Shown: positions 1 to 10,322, counted from the first letter of the stretch. The stretch: 64,000 bases of DNA from Prionace glauca (GCA_037974335.1 CM075760.1:47388138-47452137); one strand, 5' to 3'. Notes: generated by a model from the letters alone, not told the origin. Numbers and translations: made by a program.

Positions 1-126
1 GTGGAAACTGCAATGTAGTTAATCCAGTTGCAGCAGCAATAACATCTACCCATAATTCTCTCTCTGAGCCTGCAGAATGTATATTGTAATTGTGCACAGG
101 TATTTGTCAACCTCCCTTTCACTGTG

Positions 127-141
127 ACTCCCCAAAATTTA
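127..141 (-). other. Probable NAR-TCR D gene segment with 12- and 23-type RSSs
   Basis: Fifteen bases (on the minus strand a TAAATTTTGGGGAGT core) lie exactly between two perfect, outward-facing heptamers: CACAGTG at 142-148 and CACTGTG at 120-126 as read on the plus strand. Beyond 142-148 a 12-base spacer leads to ACGAAAACG (161-169), a good nonamer. Beyond 120-126 the 23-spacer position (88-96) holds only a weak nonamer. A 5' 12-RSS and a 3' 23-RSS is the arrangement of delta-type D segments, and the preceding NAR-type V (heptamer 375 bases away, same strand) has the complementary 23-RSS. Known NAR-TCR clusters are tight V-D-J groups. The core is G-rich, as D segments often are. No J was found in bases 1-100, so it would lie outside the window. 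The weak 3' nonamer is the main doubt. Confidence 0.62.
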
Positions 142-491
142 CACAGTGTTACAATTCAGTACGAAAACGCTAGATTCTGTGTGAGATGAAAGGACAGTAA
201 TTAAACAGCGGGGAGCGTAGTTCCCAGTTCCCGCTGAGAGATGAGGATCCTATCTTTTGTTTGGGTTTGTAACTGGGATCAGTCATTTCCATTCTTCATT
301 CATCAACTCCAATCCTGGGAAATGTACCAACTTCCGCACACACTCCATGTTTATAACACTCAGAATATAAACGGTAATAATCAAATTCTCATTCTAAACT
401 TGACTGTGGGACTGACGGTGCGATGGAACTCTGTGGGTGTCAGGGACAATTAACTCCGCTTTTTCATTTCTTTACGTAAAATCTTCAGTCA

Positions 492-530
492 GAGTTTTAG
501 TATGGCGGGTAGCCGAGACCCATCACTGTG
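492..530 (-). other. 23-RSS of NAR-type V
   Basis: Perfect heptamer CACAGTG (524-530), exactly 23 bases of spacer, then a weak nonamer CTAAAACTC (492-500) that keeps the central A run. Confidence 0.7.
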
Positions 531-1007
531 TTGTAGCCTTTGTAATGGGCTTTAGAGTAATAGGTGGCGGTGTCTTCAACTCTTACATCCCGAATTTCCA
601 ACGAAAATGTCTTTTCTGCTTTATTCACCGATACAACAAATCTCCCTCCACCGGTGATCTGCTCCCACTCCGTTCCGGTCTGGGTTTGTCTGAAGAATTC
701 CGCCCTCTGCAAAGCACGAGCGTGGAATCCACCATAGAAAACACAGGTGATGGTGAGGGACTGACACTCCTTTCTGGTCACCGCTGCCGGGCTCTGTACC
801 ACTGACTGACTGTAAGATCCTGGAAATTAAGCACAGAGAGTTTAAAGGACCATCAGAGCAGAACCACACAACGGGTCTAAAACCCCAGTGTCTGTAATTG
901 GGATGGGCTGGGGCAGCTTTATAATTCAATCCCCACAATGTAGTTTAGTGTGATCAGTACTCACCCGGTAAGTGGACACATAGGGTGAAAACAAGAAGGA
1001 TTCCCAT
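531..1007 (-). CDS. NAR-type TCR V segment (leader + V exon), open but lacking the second canonical Cys
   Basis: The leader exon is 965-1007 (ATG at 1007; MGILLVFTLCVHLPG) with a GTGAGT donor and phase-1 intron. The V exon runs 531-819 after a TTTCCAG acceptor. FR1 reads QSPAAVTRKECQSLTITC, CDR1/FR2 is unusual with FFRQ instead of WYRQ, and the FR3 (GGRFVVSVNKAEKTFSLEI, then VEDTATYYSKAHY) closely follows the shark NAR V pattern of GGRY, KSFSL and VEDSGTYRCKAY. NAR V domains form IgNAR or the membrane-distal domain of NAR-TCR delta chains; the D-like element downstream and neighbouring TCR V segments favour NAR-TCR. Oddities: the YYC cysteine is serine (TCT), the FR2 tryptophan is missing, and an extra Cys sits four residues before the canonical FR1 Cys (KEC). 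It may be non-functional or may fold without the usual disulfide. A TATA-like motif lies about 30 bases upstream of the ATG. Confidence 0.75.
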
Positions 1008-1394
1008 CGCTCTGCTGCCCGGAGTTGATGGTTTATATGACGGGGAACTGGAGACTGCAGAGCTGGACTGCTCTGGGACACTGGGTCTCACAACTGAACT
1101 GAAATACCTCAGGCCCGAACATTGTCAATTTAAGCCACGCCTATTTTTAAAAACAAATCTCGAGAATCTACAGATGGCAGAAATTGTGAACATTCAGTGG
1201 AGTTTCCACAGTTATCGCTGCCTCGGAGCTCCCCACCTCAGAATCTCGTCCTGCCACCCTCTGGGTGTAGCCACTCAGAGTTTGAGAATGTCCCTCTTTG
1301 TCAAAACCAAGTAAGATTCTTATTCTTTTATTTTTTTCAGTGTCCAAATGCAGAGATGGCAGTTCGGGCCGTGATATGTTCCTCTTGCTAGATG

Positions 1395-2590
1395 TGGTAG
1401 ATCACGGAACTTTCTAGTGTCCCTGGAGGTTATGTTTGCGGGAAGTGTGCCCCTCACAGACAGCATGGTTCTGTTGGAGCAGCAGCTGGAAACACACTCA
1501 CGGGATCCAGGGTAAAGTAGCTAAATGGATACAAAATTGGCTTGATGACAGAAGCCAGAGGGTGGTTGTAGAGGGTTGTTTTTCAAAGTGACCTGCGACC
1601 ACGGTGTGCCTCAGGGGTCAGTGCTGGTCCACTGTTATTTGTCACTTATATTAATGATTTGGATGAGAATTTAGGATGCGTGGTTAGTAAGTTTGCAGAT
1701 GACACCAAGAATGGTGGCATAGTGGAGAGTGAAAAAGGCTACCAAGGATTGCAACGGGATCTTAATCAATTGGGCAGTGGACTGATTACTAGAAGATGGA
1801 ATTTTATTTAGATAATTGCTAGGTGATCGATTTTGGTCGATCGAGCCAGGACAGGACTCACTGTATTAATGGTAGGGCATTGGGGAGAGTTACAGAACAA
1901 AGAGATTGGGGGGTACAGGTTAATAGCTCCTTGAAAGTGGAGTCACTGGTGGACAGAGTGGTGAAGAAGGCATTCAGCATGCTTTGTTTCATCGGTCAAA
2001 ACATTGAATACAGGAGTTGGGAGGTCTTGTTGAAGTTATACAAGACATTGGTAAGGCGAAATTTGGAATATTGTGTACAGTTCTTGTCAGCCTGTTATAG
2101 AAAATATATTATTAAATTAGAAAGAACTCAGACATGATTTACTAGGATGCTACCAGGACTTGATGGTTTGAATTATAAGGAGAGTCTGGATATACTGAAA
2201 CTTTTTATCTGGAGTCTATGGGATTTACGGGTGAACTTATAGAGGTCTACAAAATAATGAGGTGCATAGATCAGTTTGATGATCAACATCTTTTCCAAAA
2301 GTTAGGAGAGTCTACAGTTAGAGGGCATAGGTTTAAGGTGAGAAGGAGAGATGCAAGAGGGTCCAGAAGCACAATTTTTTCACACAGAGGGTCGTGAATG
2401 CCTGGAAAAATGTGCAAGCTGTAGTAGTAGAGGCGGATGCAATTTTGTTTTTTAAAAAGATTTTGAACAGTTCCATAGGTGAAATGAGTATGGAGGTATA
2501 TGAGCCAAACGTGGGCAATTGGGAAGAGGGACATGGACAAGTTGGGCCAAAGGACCTGTTTCCATACTGTAAACGTCTATGACTGCGGAA
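1395..2590 (+). mobile_element. CR1-type LINE relics (ORF1 N-terminal piece and RT 3' end)
   Basis: About 1400-1490 resembles the Cys-rich N-terminus of CR1 ORF1. From 1510 the sequence encodes decayed RT: a WIQNWLDD block, GVPQGSVL (RT motif B) and KFADDTK (motif C), then the C-terminal region with LYKTLVRRNLEYCVQF and the terminal LEYC/LERTQ block. It ends near 2585 with the shared LINE 3' motif GGGCCAAAGGACCTGTTTCC. Many stops and shifts; an old, dead copy of the same subfamily as the pieces at 4245 and 59607. Confidence 0.8.
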
Positions 2591-2639
2591 CATACAGGGA
2601 GAAGTAATTTGGTAGACATTAGCTTCAAGAAGGTGTCGC

Positions 2640-3305
2640 ACCACACGTCCAGATAGATAAATGGGTCACTGCCAGGATAGGCATGTAATTCAGGAGCCTC
2701 CTGTGGTGAGTCCGCTCTCAAGCATGTGTACTGTTTTGGATACTGTTGGGAGCAGGACGGGGCGTGGAACAGCCTCTCAGGGGAAAATACCAGCTGCAGC
2801 CAGGCCTGTGGCACCACAACTGGTTCTGCTGTAGAGCAGCGTCGAGCTAAGTCCAAGCGAATGAAAGTATTAGAAGACTTCATAATCAGGGGCACAGACA
2901 TGCGTTTCTGTAGCAGCGAAAGACATTCTAGGATGCAGTACTCCCTCGCTAGTTTCAGGGCCCTGGATGTCTCTGAGCAGATACAGGGCATCCTGAAACG
3001 GGAGGGTCAACAGATAGACATCACTGTCCATATTGGCACTAATGACAGAGGCAGGAAAGGGGAAAAGGTTCTGTTAACACAATTCGGGGAGTTAGGCAGA
3101 GAGTTAAGACCAAGACATCTGGGGTAATAATCTCAGGATTACACGTCCCCCCCCCCCGCCCCTCCCCACATACCACGTGCTAGTGAGGCTTGCAATAGGG
3201 AGATAGTACAGTTGAATACGTGGCTAAATAGCTGGTGTATGAGGGAAGGCATTAGATATATGAATCACCACAATATCTTCAGACAACTGAAGGATCTTAT
3301 GGAGG
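2640..3305 (+). mobile_element. CR1-type LINE ORF1 (esterase domain) relic
   Basis: An open stretch contains IIRGTDMRFC and then VHIGTNDRGRKGEKVL, matching the SGNH-esterase domain of CR1 ORF1 (consensus GDSIVRGTDRRFC and HIGTND). The GDS nucleophile motif is lost. It sits downstream of an RT 3' end, so this is a separate fragment and not the 5' part of the preceding LINE. A poly-C run near 3148 interrupts it. Confidence 0.7.
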
Positions 3306-3417
3306 ATTGTGCTATATTTTTCTTGTTCCTATATTTTTATTTTAATACAATTTAATGCAGATGAACCTATTCACAGAATCGATACCAATCTCAGGAATAG
3401 CTGCAGGCGACTCGAAG

Positions 3418-3700
3418 GCATACACACACGAACACATTCACAGACACACACTCTCAAACAGACACAGGAAAACTCACAGGCACACACACAAACACAAAGA
3501 CAGATATAAGCAATCTCAGACAAACAGCTTCAGGCAAACTGGCAGGCACACACATACATTCACAGACGCACACAGACATACAAACAAAAACAGACTTACA
3601 CAAAAACAAGCACAGATACACTCACAGACATGCAGACTAAGACAAAAACAGAGACATATACACTATCGCACGCACTCTCACAAACACAGAGACAAACTGA
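3418..3700 (+). repeat. Decayed ACACAG-rich microsatellite
   Basis: Imperfect CA/ACAG repeats (ACACAC, CACAGACAC, AAACACAAAG) across about 280 bases. The open frames through it are low-complexity Thr/His/Gln strings and not genes. Confidence 0.8.
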
Positions 3701-3739
3701 GTCAAAGAAGGGTTGATGTCAATCTCACACTCATCCCTC

Positions 3740-3940
3740 TGCTGAACAGTAAAATAATAACATTTCCACTGTTTCTCCACGATGCTAGTGCCTTTGTGTC
3801 TCTCCAGGTTGGATGAACAGTCGAAGCCTCGTCCACACACAAAATATGTGTATGGTTCCTCTCCACTGTGAATGATGTGATATTTTTTCAGGCTGTATAA
3901 CTGGTTCAAGCTCTTTCCACAGTCAGTTCACTGAAAGAGC
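3740..3940 (-). pseudogene. C2H2 zinc-finger gene relic (about two fingers)
   Basis: The minus strand reads GKSLNQLYSLKKYHIIHSGE, then EPYTYFVCGRGFDCSSNLER and HKGTSIVEKQWKC. This is the C2H2 array pattern: a Leu-spaced helix, H-x3-H, the HSGE.PY linker, then VCGRGF..SSNLERH. One Cys has become Tyr (YTYF) and one zinc-binding His is lost. Nothing recognisable flanks it, so it is an isolated fragment of a multi-finger gene. Confidence 0.6.
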
Positions 3941-3949
3941 CTTACTCAG

Positions 3950-3951
<2 letters not shown>

Positions 3952-3981
<30 letters not shown>
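3952..3981 (+). repeat. (GT)n microsatellite
   Basis: About fifteen TG units just upstream (minus sense) of the zinc-finger relic. Confidence 0.9.
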
Positions 3982-3984
<3 letters not shown>

Positions 3985-4244
3985 TTTCCAGTCACACTGA
4001 TGTTAGAATGGCCGATGGTTTCACATCCCAGTGAATTGAGTGACTCAGATCTTGACATGATGTTTGTTTTCAAATTTCTGTCTCAACATTCCTCCCTTCT
4101 CATACCCTGTAAAAGGAGCTTACAAAGTCACAACTATTAGTGTGGGATAGAAATTCAGAAATACGATTCTTGTTTCTCTGGAACAATCTGTCCTTTCATT
4201 CCCCCAAAGTTGTAAATCTCTGTCAATGTTCCTCCATTCTCAAT

Positions 4245-4470
4245 CTGCTGTTCATAGCTCCTTGAAAGTGGAGTCACGGGTGGGACAGAATGATAAAGAA
4301 GACATTCAACATGCTTGGTTTCATCGGTCAGAGCATTGAACGCAGGAGTTGGGACATCTTGTTGAAATTGTACAAGAGATTGGTAAGGCCACACTTGGAA
4401 TACTGTGTCCAATTCTGGTCACCTAATTAGAGAAAATGTCTAATTAAACTAGAAAGAGCGTTTACTGCAT
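4245..4470 (+). mobile_element. CR1-type LINE RT C-terminal fragment
   Basis: Encodes the same block as 1930-2110 (spacer, LYKRLVRPHLEYCVQFWSP-like, then LERA), cut at both ends. The younger minus-strand LINE at 4478 lies directly downstream. Confidence 0.75.
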
Positions 4471-4477
4471 TCATAGA

Positions 4478-5379
4478 ACATAGAATATTACAGCACAAAT
4501 AGGCCCTTCGGCCCTCGAGTTGCGCCGATCACATCAACCCCACCAATCTATAGACCTATCTATAACCCCCAATCCCATTAAACCCCATATACTCATCCAG
4601 AAGTCTTTTAAAAGACCCCAGCGAGTTCGCCTCCACCACCGACGACGGCAGCCGATTCCATTCACTCACCACCCTCTGAGTGAAAAACTTACCCCTAACA
4701 TCACCTCTGTACTTCACTGCCCGCACCTTAAATCTGTGTCCTCTCGTAGCGACCATTTCAACCCGGGGAAATAGCCTCTGAGAGTCCACCCTATCTATTC
4801 CTCTCAACATTGTATAAATTTCTATCAGGTCGCCTCTCAACCTTCGCCTCTCCAGGGAAAAGAGTCCCAGCGCCCTCAACCTATCTTCATAAGGCATGCC
4901 TCCCAGTCCAGGCAACATCCTTGTAAATCTCCTCTGCACCCTTTCAATAGCTTCTACGTCTTTCCTATAGTGAGGCGACCGGAACTGCGCACAGTACTCC
5001 AAATGAGGCCTGACGAGGGTCCTGTAAAGTTGCAGCATTACCTCCCGACTCCTAAACTCAATCCCTCGATTAATGAAGGCCAGTACACCATACGCCTTCT
5101 TGACCACCTCCTCCACCTGCGAGGCCGATTTAAGAGTCCTGTGAACCCGGACCCCGAGATCCTTCTGCTCTTCAACGCTACTAAGACCCCTGCACTTAAT
5201 AGTGTACTCGTTCATCCCGTTGGTTCTGCCGAATTGGACGACTACACATTTATTCGCGTTGAAGTCCATCTGCCACTTCTCCGCCCATTCCTGGATCCTA
5301 TCTTTGTCCTGCTGCAACTTTTGACATCCTTCCAGACCATCCACAACACCGCCGACCTTCGTGTCATCAGCGAAGTAAA
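4478..5379 (-). mobile_element. CR1-type LINE, subfamily B, 5'-truncated
   Basis: On the minus strand an almost uninterrupted 262-residue frame (4556-5344) encodes the RT C-terminal region. It begins just after FADDTK and includes WQMDFNANKC, LYRTLVRPHLEYCAQF and RVQRRFTRMLPGLGG. The short 3' UTR ends in TTCTATG-type tail repeats near 4478. The 5' truncation at about 5379 falls within ten bases of the nonamer of the V pseudogene RSS. A sister copy with the same 3' end lies at 55046-55928. Confidence 0.85.
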
Positions 5380-5385
5380 ACGAAC

Positions 5386-5424
5386 AGTTTTTGTACAGAG
5401 CTGAGCTTGTTTTCTGTCACTGTG
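5386..5424 (-). other. 23-RSS of V2 pseudogene
   Basis: Perfect CACAGTG heptamer (5418-5424), 23-base spacer, nonamer ACAAAAACT (5386-5394). The signal is intact although the V segment carries a stop. Confidence 0.88.
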
Positions 5425-5885
5425 AGTCTGATAGCGCACTAATACACGGCGGCGTCAGCCAGCTTCAGACCCCGGACAGGTAAACTGATGAATTTCTCAG
5501 TCAGGAGCTCAACAGAGAAACGGCTTTTGGCAAAATCGGCTTTATCTTCACTGCCTCCCGAGTCTTTCCCCAGTATATACTCAGGCTGTGAGTCTGGGTG
5601 CTGCCGGTACCAGTAAAGAATGTAGGAGCTCTGTTCAGTATCATATTTACAATTTAAAGTCACCGCTTCTCCTTCTGACCGAACATCTGAGGAAGGCGAC
5701 TGAGTGACAGAATCTCCATAAATCAGATGTGAAAAAACAAAAATAAAAAAATCTGACCGGCGACTGTTGAAAATTTTGTTTTACTCCATGTTTCAAAAAT
5801 GTAAAAAACAAAGTTGAAATGTGTTTGGTCCACATTTACCTGTCAGAAATATTGCCCACACAACCCAGATGCTGAGCAGCCGCAT
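5425..5885 (-). pseudogene. TCR alpha/delta-type V segment pseudogene (V2)
   Basis: The leader exon is 5840-5885 (MRLLSIWVVWAIFLTG, donor GTAAAT, phase 1). The V exon encodes GDSVTQSPSSDVRSEGEAV, then TLNCKY, an LYWYRQHPDSQPEYIL FR2, and FR3 ending DAAVY. FR1 Cys and FR2 Trp are present. Damage: in the YYC motif the second Tyr codon is TAG, and the acceptor AG at the expected place is not visible (CAT where related V9 has CAG). The RSS is intact. By FR2 it belongs with the V7/V9 group of this window. Upstream 5886-6000 is probably promoter, but no motif is clear. Confidence 0.85.
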
Positions 5886-7100
5886 TGTCTCTATCTGCTC
5901 TGTGGAAGAGGAGTTGGGGATTTTGAAGACATGTTCTAAACCCCGCCCTCAGTAATCTGCTGTGAGTCTCAGGATGTTTTCACTTCACTTCCTGATGTTC
6001 CCAGTGACATTGATAATAGGCAGGCTGGTGAGCTGGCTGCCAATGGCTGGAAACACTCAGAGCCGGGGAACAGTCAGTGCTTTATGGAAGGAATATTTCC
6101 GTTTTACACAGCAGATGGAGACAGTTAAACCCGATTCTGATTATTGTGACCGTCAAACTCAGGCTTGCTCCAGGATTTGGTTAATTCAGGATCACCCCGT
6201 TTAAGGCTTACCATCGGGGGAGTGGCTCAGTCATGACTGCGAGATTTCCCTCACGCAACACTGAGACAATTACTGAACAATTATTGTATTTTATGTCGGA
6301 GTGGTTGATTGACTCATCACATTGTCAGCGTCCCTGCCGTTCGAAGAGAAAATCCCAATTCAAGGGTAAAGCGAGCATTTGTTGGTGAAGCAAGGAACGG
6401 TTCTATCGCCCTTCAGCGGGTCTGATAATCAGTATGGAATCCTACCCAACATAGTTCAAAGGAAGGGACATGTGTTTGTGACCATATGCTTAAAAAGTAT
6501 ACCTGCTGCTTTGGACAAAAGTACTGCCTGTCACTGTACATTCCGTCGAACAATCTTGAAGTATAAACATTTCCACTAACGTAATGTCTCTCAATGGCAC
6601 CTCTGTTTCAAATTACTAACTTCAATCGGGTTAGTTATCGTGTATTCAATGAGCCACCACCCTCGGAGTTTGGGATTTGTTTAAGGGATAATAATGTCAG
6701 CACTTCCAGTAACTCGATAATCGTGTGTTCAAGACTCGACAGCAGAGTTCAGACAGCAGATATACAGTCCCCTGAGGATATGTAAAGCTTGTCCTCATTA
6801 CCTACAATTCAATACCAGCCGGCTAGGAAAACCTTTTCAGTGTCACTTCCGTTCATAAAAGAAATGAATACGGTACTGAAATTATTACAGTGTAATAATT
6901 CAGAAAGCAGCTCTCAAAATGGGTTTTCATTCACATTTTCATATCCTTTTCCACATCAGACACCCCTTCTCTCACTCGCTCTGGCCTCTGATCAATATCA
7001 GGCTCCAATCCTGCTACAATGCGGGTGTTTTTGTAATGATTATTGACCACTTTATCTTCTTCAAAACATTGAAGCAAATTGGGTTCAAGTATTTAAATTA
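5886..7100. other. Unassigned interval
   Basis: Upstream of V2. I see no gene, recognisable repeat or RSS; short frames only. Confidence 0.5.
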
Positions 7101-7104
7101 CCAT

Positions 7105-7330
7105 TGCAAACAGTGCAGAAGGAGGCTATTTGGCCCATTAAGTCTGCATCCTTCGCAATCACACCGAGGCCCAGTCCCCATTGTCCCTACTAGTTTCCCT
7201 AACACTAAAGGACAATTTAGTATGGCCGATCAACCTAACTTTGGACTGTGAGGGGAACCCAGACGAAAAAGTGCAAACTCCACATAGGCGGTGACCAGAG
7301 GCCCCGGCGCTGTGAGGCAACGTGCCACCC
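7105..7330 (-). mobile_element. V-SINE (HE1-like) relic
   Basis: Contains the minus-sense V-SINE core (GTGCAAACTCCAC and the GGCCATTAAGTCTGCA-type 3' end). The tRNA head is decayed. Confidence 0.7.
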
Positions 7331-7834
7331 AATGGTGCCTATTCGAAGAAATGTTCCGATGGCGGTGGACAGAAAGGGAGAGAATCTTTGTTATTCATTG
7401 GCCTCGCCTGACAGTTTCCTTTTGTGGCTCAGTGGAATTTTGCCGGAGTGATTAAGATGCCGAGCAGAAAATTAGGTTCTGAATCGTTGAACTAAATTTG
7501 GGAAAAAAAGTAAAGCAATTACAGGTGAAAACTGGAAACTGGAGACAGGAAGGGACAGAGTGGGAAAATAAATTGAAAGGAACAAGGACAATTAACATGT
7601 AAACAATTAAGGTTCTACAGATGTACTTGTGCAATCTATTTTTAATATGTTGCAAATTGAAATCATAAAGTAATATAGTTCTATGAGTGAACCTCACAAT
7701 CTATTGTTGTGTTTTGTATTATTTGCACGTTGAGAAAGATCCCTCTGGCTCTCGCACCGCTCAGTGAATTATTGCTGCTCTTCACCGGTGTGAGAGCGCC
7801 CTCTGCTGCTCAGTCTCTGGAGTTGTCGCTGTGG

Positions 7835-7972
7835 AATTTTGACTGGGACCCGCGACATCTCTGCAGCAGTGTGGGGACTCATGGCATTGAAATACACAGC
7901 GGTGTCGGAGATCAGGACTTTATTAATCATCACTTCAGTGATCTTGGTAATTTTACTAAACTTTGATTTCAA
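7835..7972 (-). pseudogene. TCR V relic (V3): FR3 end plus decayed RSS
   Basis: On the minus strand ITEVMINKVLISDTAVYFNAM resembles the end of FR3 (usual ..DTAVYYCAM) with Cys replaced by Asn. It is followed by CACACTG (7867-7873) and, after 23 bases, a poor A-rich nonamer GTCAAAATT (7835-7843). FR1, FR2 and leader are absent. Confidence 0.5.
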
Positions 7973-8019
7973 AATTTGGGTTTGAAGTTTCTTATCCCCC
8001 CAAAGTGATAGAGCATGTG

Positions 8020-8405
8020 AGAGATGGATGCTCAGCCAGAACCTGATGTCCTCGTACGTGAGTCGCTGAAAGTAAATGTGCAGTTACAGCAGGCAGTAAA
8101 GAAGAAAAATGATTTGCTAACCTTCATAGCAAGAGGGTTTGAGTACAGGAATAGGGATGTTTTGCTGCAATTCTATCGGGCATTGTTGGGGCCACACCTG
8201 GAGTATTGTGTGTAGCTTTGATGTCCTCATCCGAGAAAGGATGTCCTCGCTACAGAGGGATTGCAGAGAAGGTTTACCAGGCTGTTTCTTGGGATGTTAG
8301 TTTTGTCATTTCAGTAGAGAATAAATCAGTTAGAATTATATTTATTAGAATTCAAAAGAGTGAGAGGAGATCTCACAGAAACTAATAAAATTCCAGGAGG
8401 ATTAC
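8020..8405 (+). mobile_element. CR1-type LINE RT fragment
   Basis: Encodes LLTFIARGFEYRNRDVLLQF, then YRALLGPHLEYCV, the RT C-terminal block. Decayed at the 3' side. Confidence 0.75.
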
Positions 8406-9140
8406 ATCGACACATAGAAGCAGGAATATGCCATTCAGCCCATCGAGCCTGCTCCGCCATTCATTTTGAACATGGTTGATCATCAAATTTAATATCCTGA
8501 TTCCTCTTTCCTCTCATATACTTTGATCCCTTCAGTCCCTAGAGCTATATATAATTTCTCCTTGAAATCAGAAAACGTTTTGGCCTCAAATACATTCTGT
8601 GTTCGTGAATTCTGTACATTCACCACCTTTTGGCTGAAGAAATTTGGTCCCACCTCAGTTCTAATAGACTTACCCTTTTGCCTTCAAACTTTGACCCCTA
8701 GTTAGAATCATAGAAACCCTACAGCACAGAAAAAGGCCATTCGGCCCATCGAGTCTGCACCAGGCCCTATCCCCATATCCCCAATATTTACCCACTAATC
8801 CCTCTAACCTACGCACCTCAGGACGCTATTCTTTAGCATGGCCAATCAACCTAACCCGCACATTTTTGGACTATTGGAGAAAACCGGAGCACCCGGAGGA
8901 AACCCACGCAGACAGGAGGAGAAAGTGCAAACTCCACCCAGAGAGTGCTAACCACTTTGCTACAATGCCGAGTTCTGGATTCCTTCATCACTCAGAACAT
9001 TCTTTCTGAATCTCCACTGCTTAACTCTGCTAGAATTTTATAAGTCTCAATGAGATCCCCTCTCACTCTTCGAAACTCCGGTGAATGCAATCCTAACCGA
9101 TTTAGTTTCTCTTCATATGACAAACCTGCTATCCCAGAAA
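8405..9140 (-). mobile_element. LINE 3' end (minus) interrupted by a SINE
   Basis: 8405-8703 and 8970-9140 together match one LINE 3' region on the minus strand: a CATTCAGCCCATCGAGCCTG-type tail, then the antisense of the WNSL and RRLRGDLIE-type C-terminus. It is split by the V-SINE at 8704-8968. Confidence 0.7.
8704..8968 (-). mobile_element. V-SINE nested in LINE
   Basis: Minus-sense V-SINE: 3' end AGAATCATAGAAACCCTACA, CGGCCCATCGAGTCTGCACC, core with GTGCAAACTCCAC, and remnant tRNA head near 8960. It is inserted in the LINE of 8405-9140, so it is younger than that LINE. Confidence 0.8.
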
Positions 9141-9194
9141 TCAGCCTGTCCTATTAGGCTGATTGGAAGTAGTAAATTGTCCCTAAATTAGTTT

Positions 9195-9620
9195 CCCTCA
9201 ATGTATATTGCCATAAAACAATAGATAAGGGTCATGGGTGGAGGGGGGGACTGGTAATGTTAAATGGCGGCGCGGGCTCGTTGGGCCGAAGGGCCTGTTT
9301 CCCGGGCTGTTATTGTTCTTTGTTCTTTGTTCTTTGTTAAATCTTCGCTGTGCTCCCTCTCGAGGATTAGAGAGAATAGATCCAGAAAGAATCTTCCCGA
9401 TGTTGGGGGAGTCCAGAACTAAGACTGGTAATTTGAGGGTAAGGTTTAAACCTTTTGGGACTGAGCTGAGCAGAGATTTCTTCACCCAGAGAGCAGCCAA
9501 GTCATGAAATTCACTGCCACAGGAAAGTAGTTGAGGCCAAAACGTTGTGTGTTTTCAAGAAGAAACTAAATATCGCTCTTCCTTCTCGAGAATTTTTGCC
9601 GAGTGATTCCTAAGTTTAGA
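9195..9620 (+). mobile_element. LINE/SINE 3' tail and LINE C-terminal fragment
   Basis: 9200-9335 is a retroelement 3' tail (GGGCCGAAGGGCCTGTTTCC followed by TTCTTTG repeats). 9355-9620 is a decayed LINE C-terminus on the same strand (ERIFPMLGESRTK, LSRDFFTQRAAK). A second copy of the same tail is at 50130-50205. Confidence 0.7.
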
Positions 9621-9956
9621 ATCAGATGATGCAGCAAATTCTCCAAAGGTCAGTTAATGTTGGTGGCAAATCCTGAAATCAGAATGGTTTTGAAATTCAA
9701 AGCATTTGGAGATGGGCATGATAATCAGTACATTATGGATACACGGCGATAGCACGACTCGAAACAAACTCGGCCTCCTGGAGGAGAAATTAAACTAGTT
9801 CCGCAAACCTGTCTCTAGTCCACATCAATCTGTATCCACATTGCCCCTGCTACTTCTTCCTGTTAAAATGAGCAATGATACATTCTATTGCATTTTTCTT
9901 TTGTTTATTTGAACAACGAAATGGATTCCATGACCTTTAAAACAAATTAACATTTG

Positions 9957-10040
9957 GCAGTGGTGTGATTCGAACACACTCTCCCACAGTTATTTGCCAT
10001 GCTGAATTTAGTAACATAAACTTGTCATCAGCGCTGCCAG
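9957..10040 (-). pseudogene. tRNA-Leu relic (3' half)
   Basis: On the minus strand the T-arm and acceptor GTGTGTTCGAATCACAC then CACTGCCA resemble the 3' end of vertebrate tRNA-Leu(TAG). The 5' half is not recognisable. Confidence 0.45.
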
Positions 10041-10227
10041 AGGAAGCAATTGGCGTCATATCTGGTGCCGCCAGGAAACAGAATAAATGGAGTAAGACAA
10101 AGTCATAAATCACATTCAGCCTGCTCCACCATTTAATAAGATCAGGGCAAATAAAGTCACCATAGTCCCAGATGAACATAAGTTGTTATTTATTCTTCAG
10201 ATAATAAAAGAATAACATTGCGGGTAT

Positions 10228-10322
10228 TGACATCTGAAATAAAAACAAAAAAATGCTGGATCAACTCAACAAGTCTGGAGAAAAACAGAGTTAACGTTTC
10301 AGATTTAAACCTTCATCCTCCA
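10228..10322 (-). repeat. Unclassified dispersed repeat fragment
   Basis: Contains AATGCTGGATCAACTCAACA and ACAGAGTTAACGTTTCAGAT, a pattern recalled as dispersed in shark DNA. Related words occur near 49440 and 50240. Family unknown. Confidence 0.4.

Noticed and set aside
1-90. NAR J segment expected left of the D
   Set aside because: No FGxG-type frame or 12-RSS heptamer in this stretch; it must lie outside the window if it exists.
3355-3816. 153-residue open frame rich in Thr, His and Gln
   Set aside because: It is a translation of the decayed CA-rich microsatellite.
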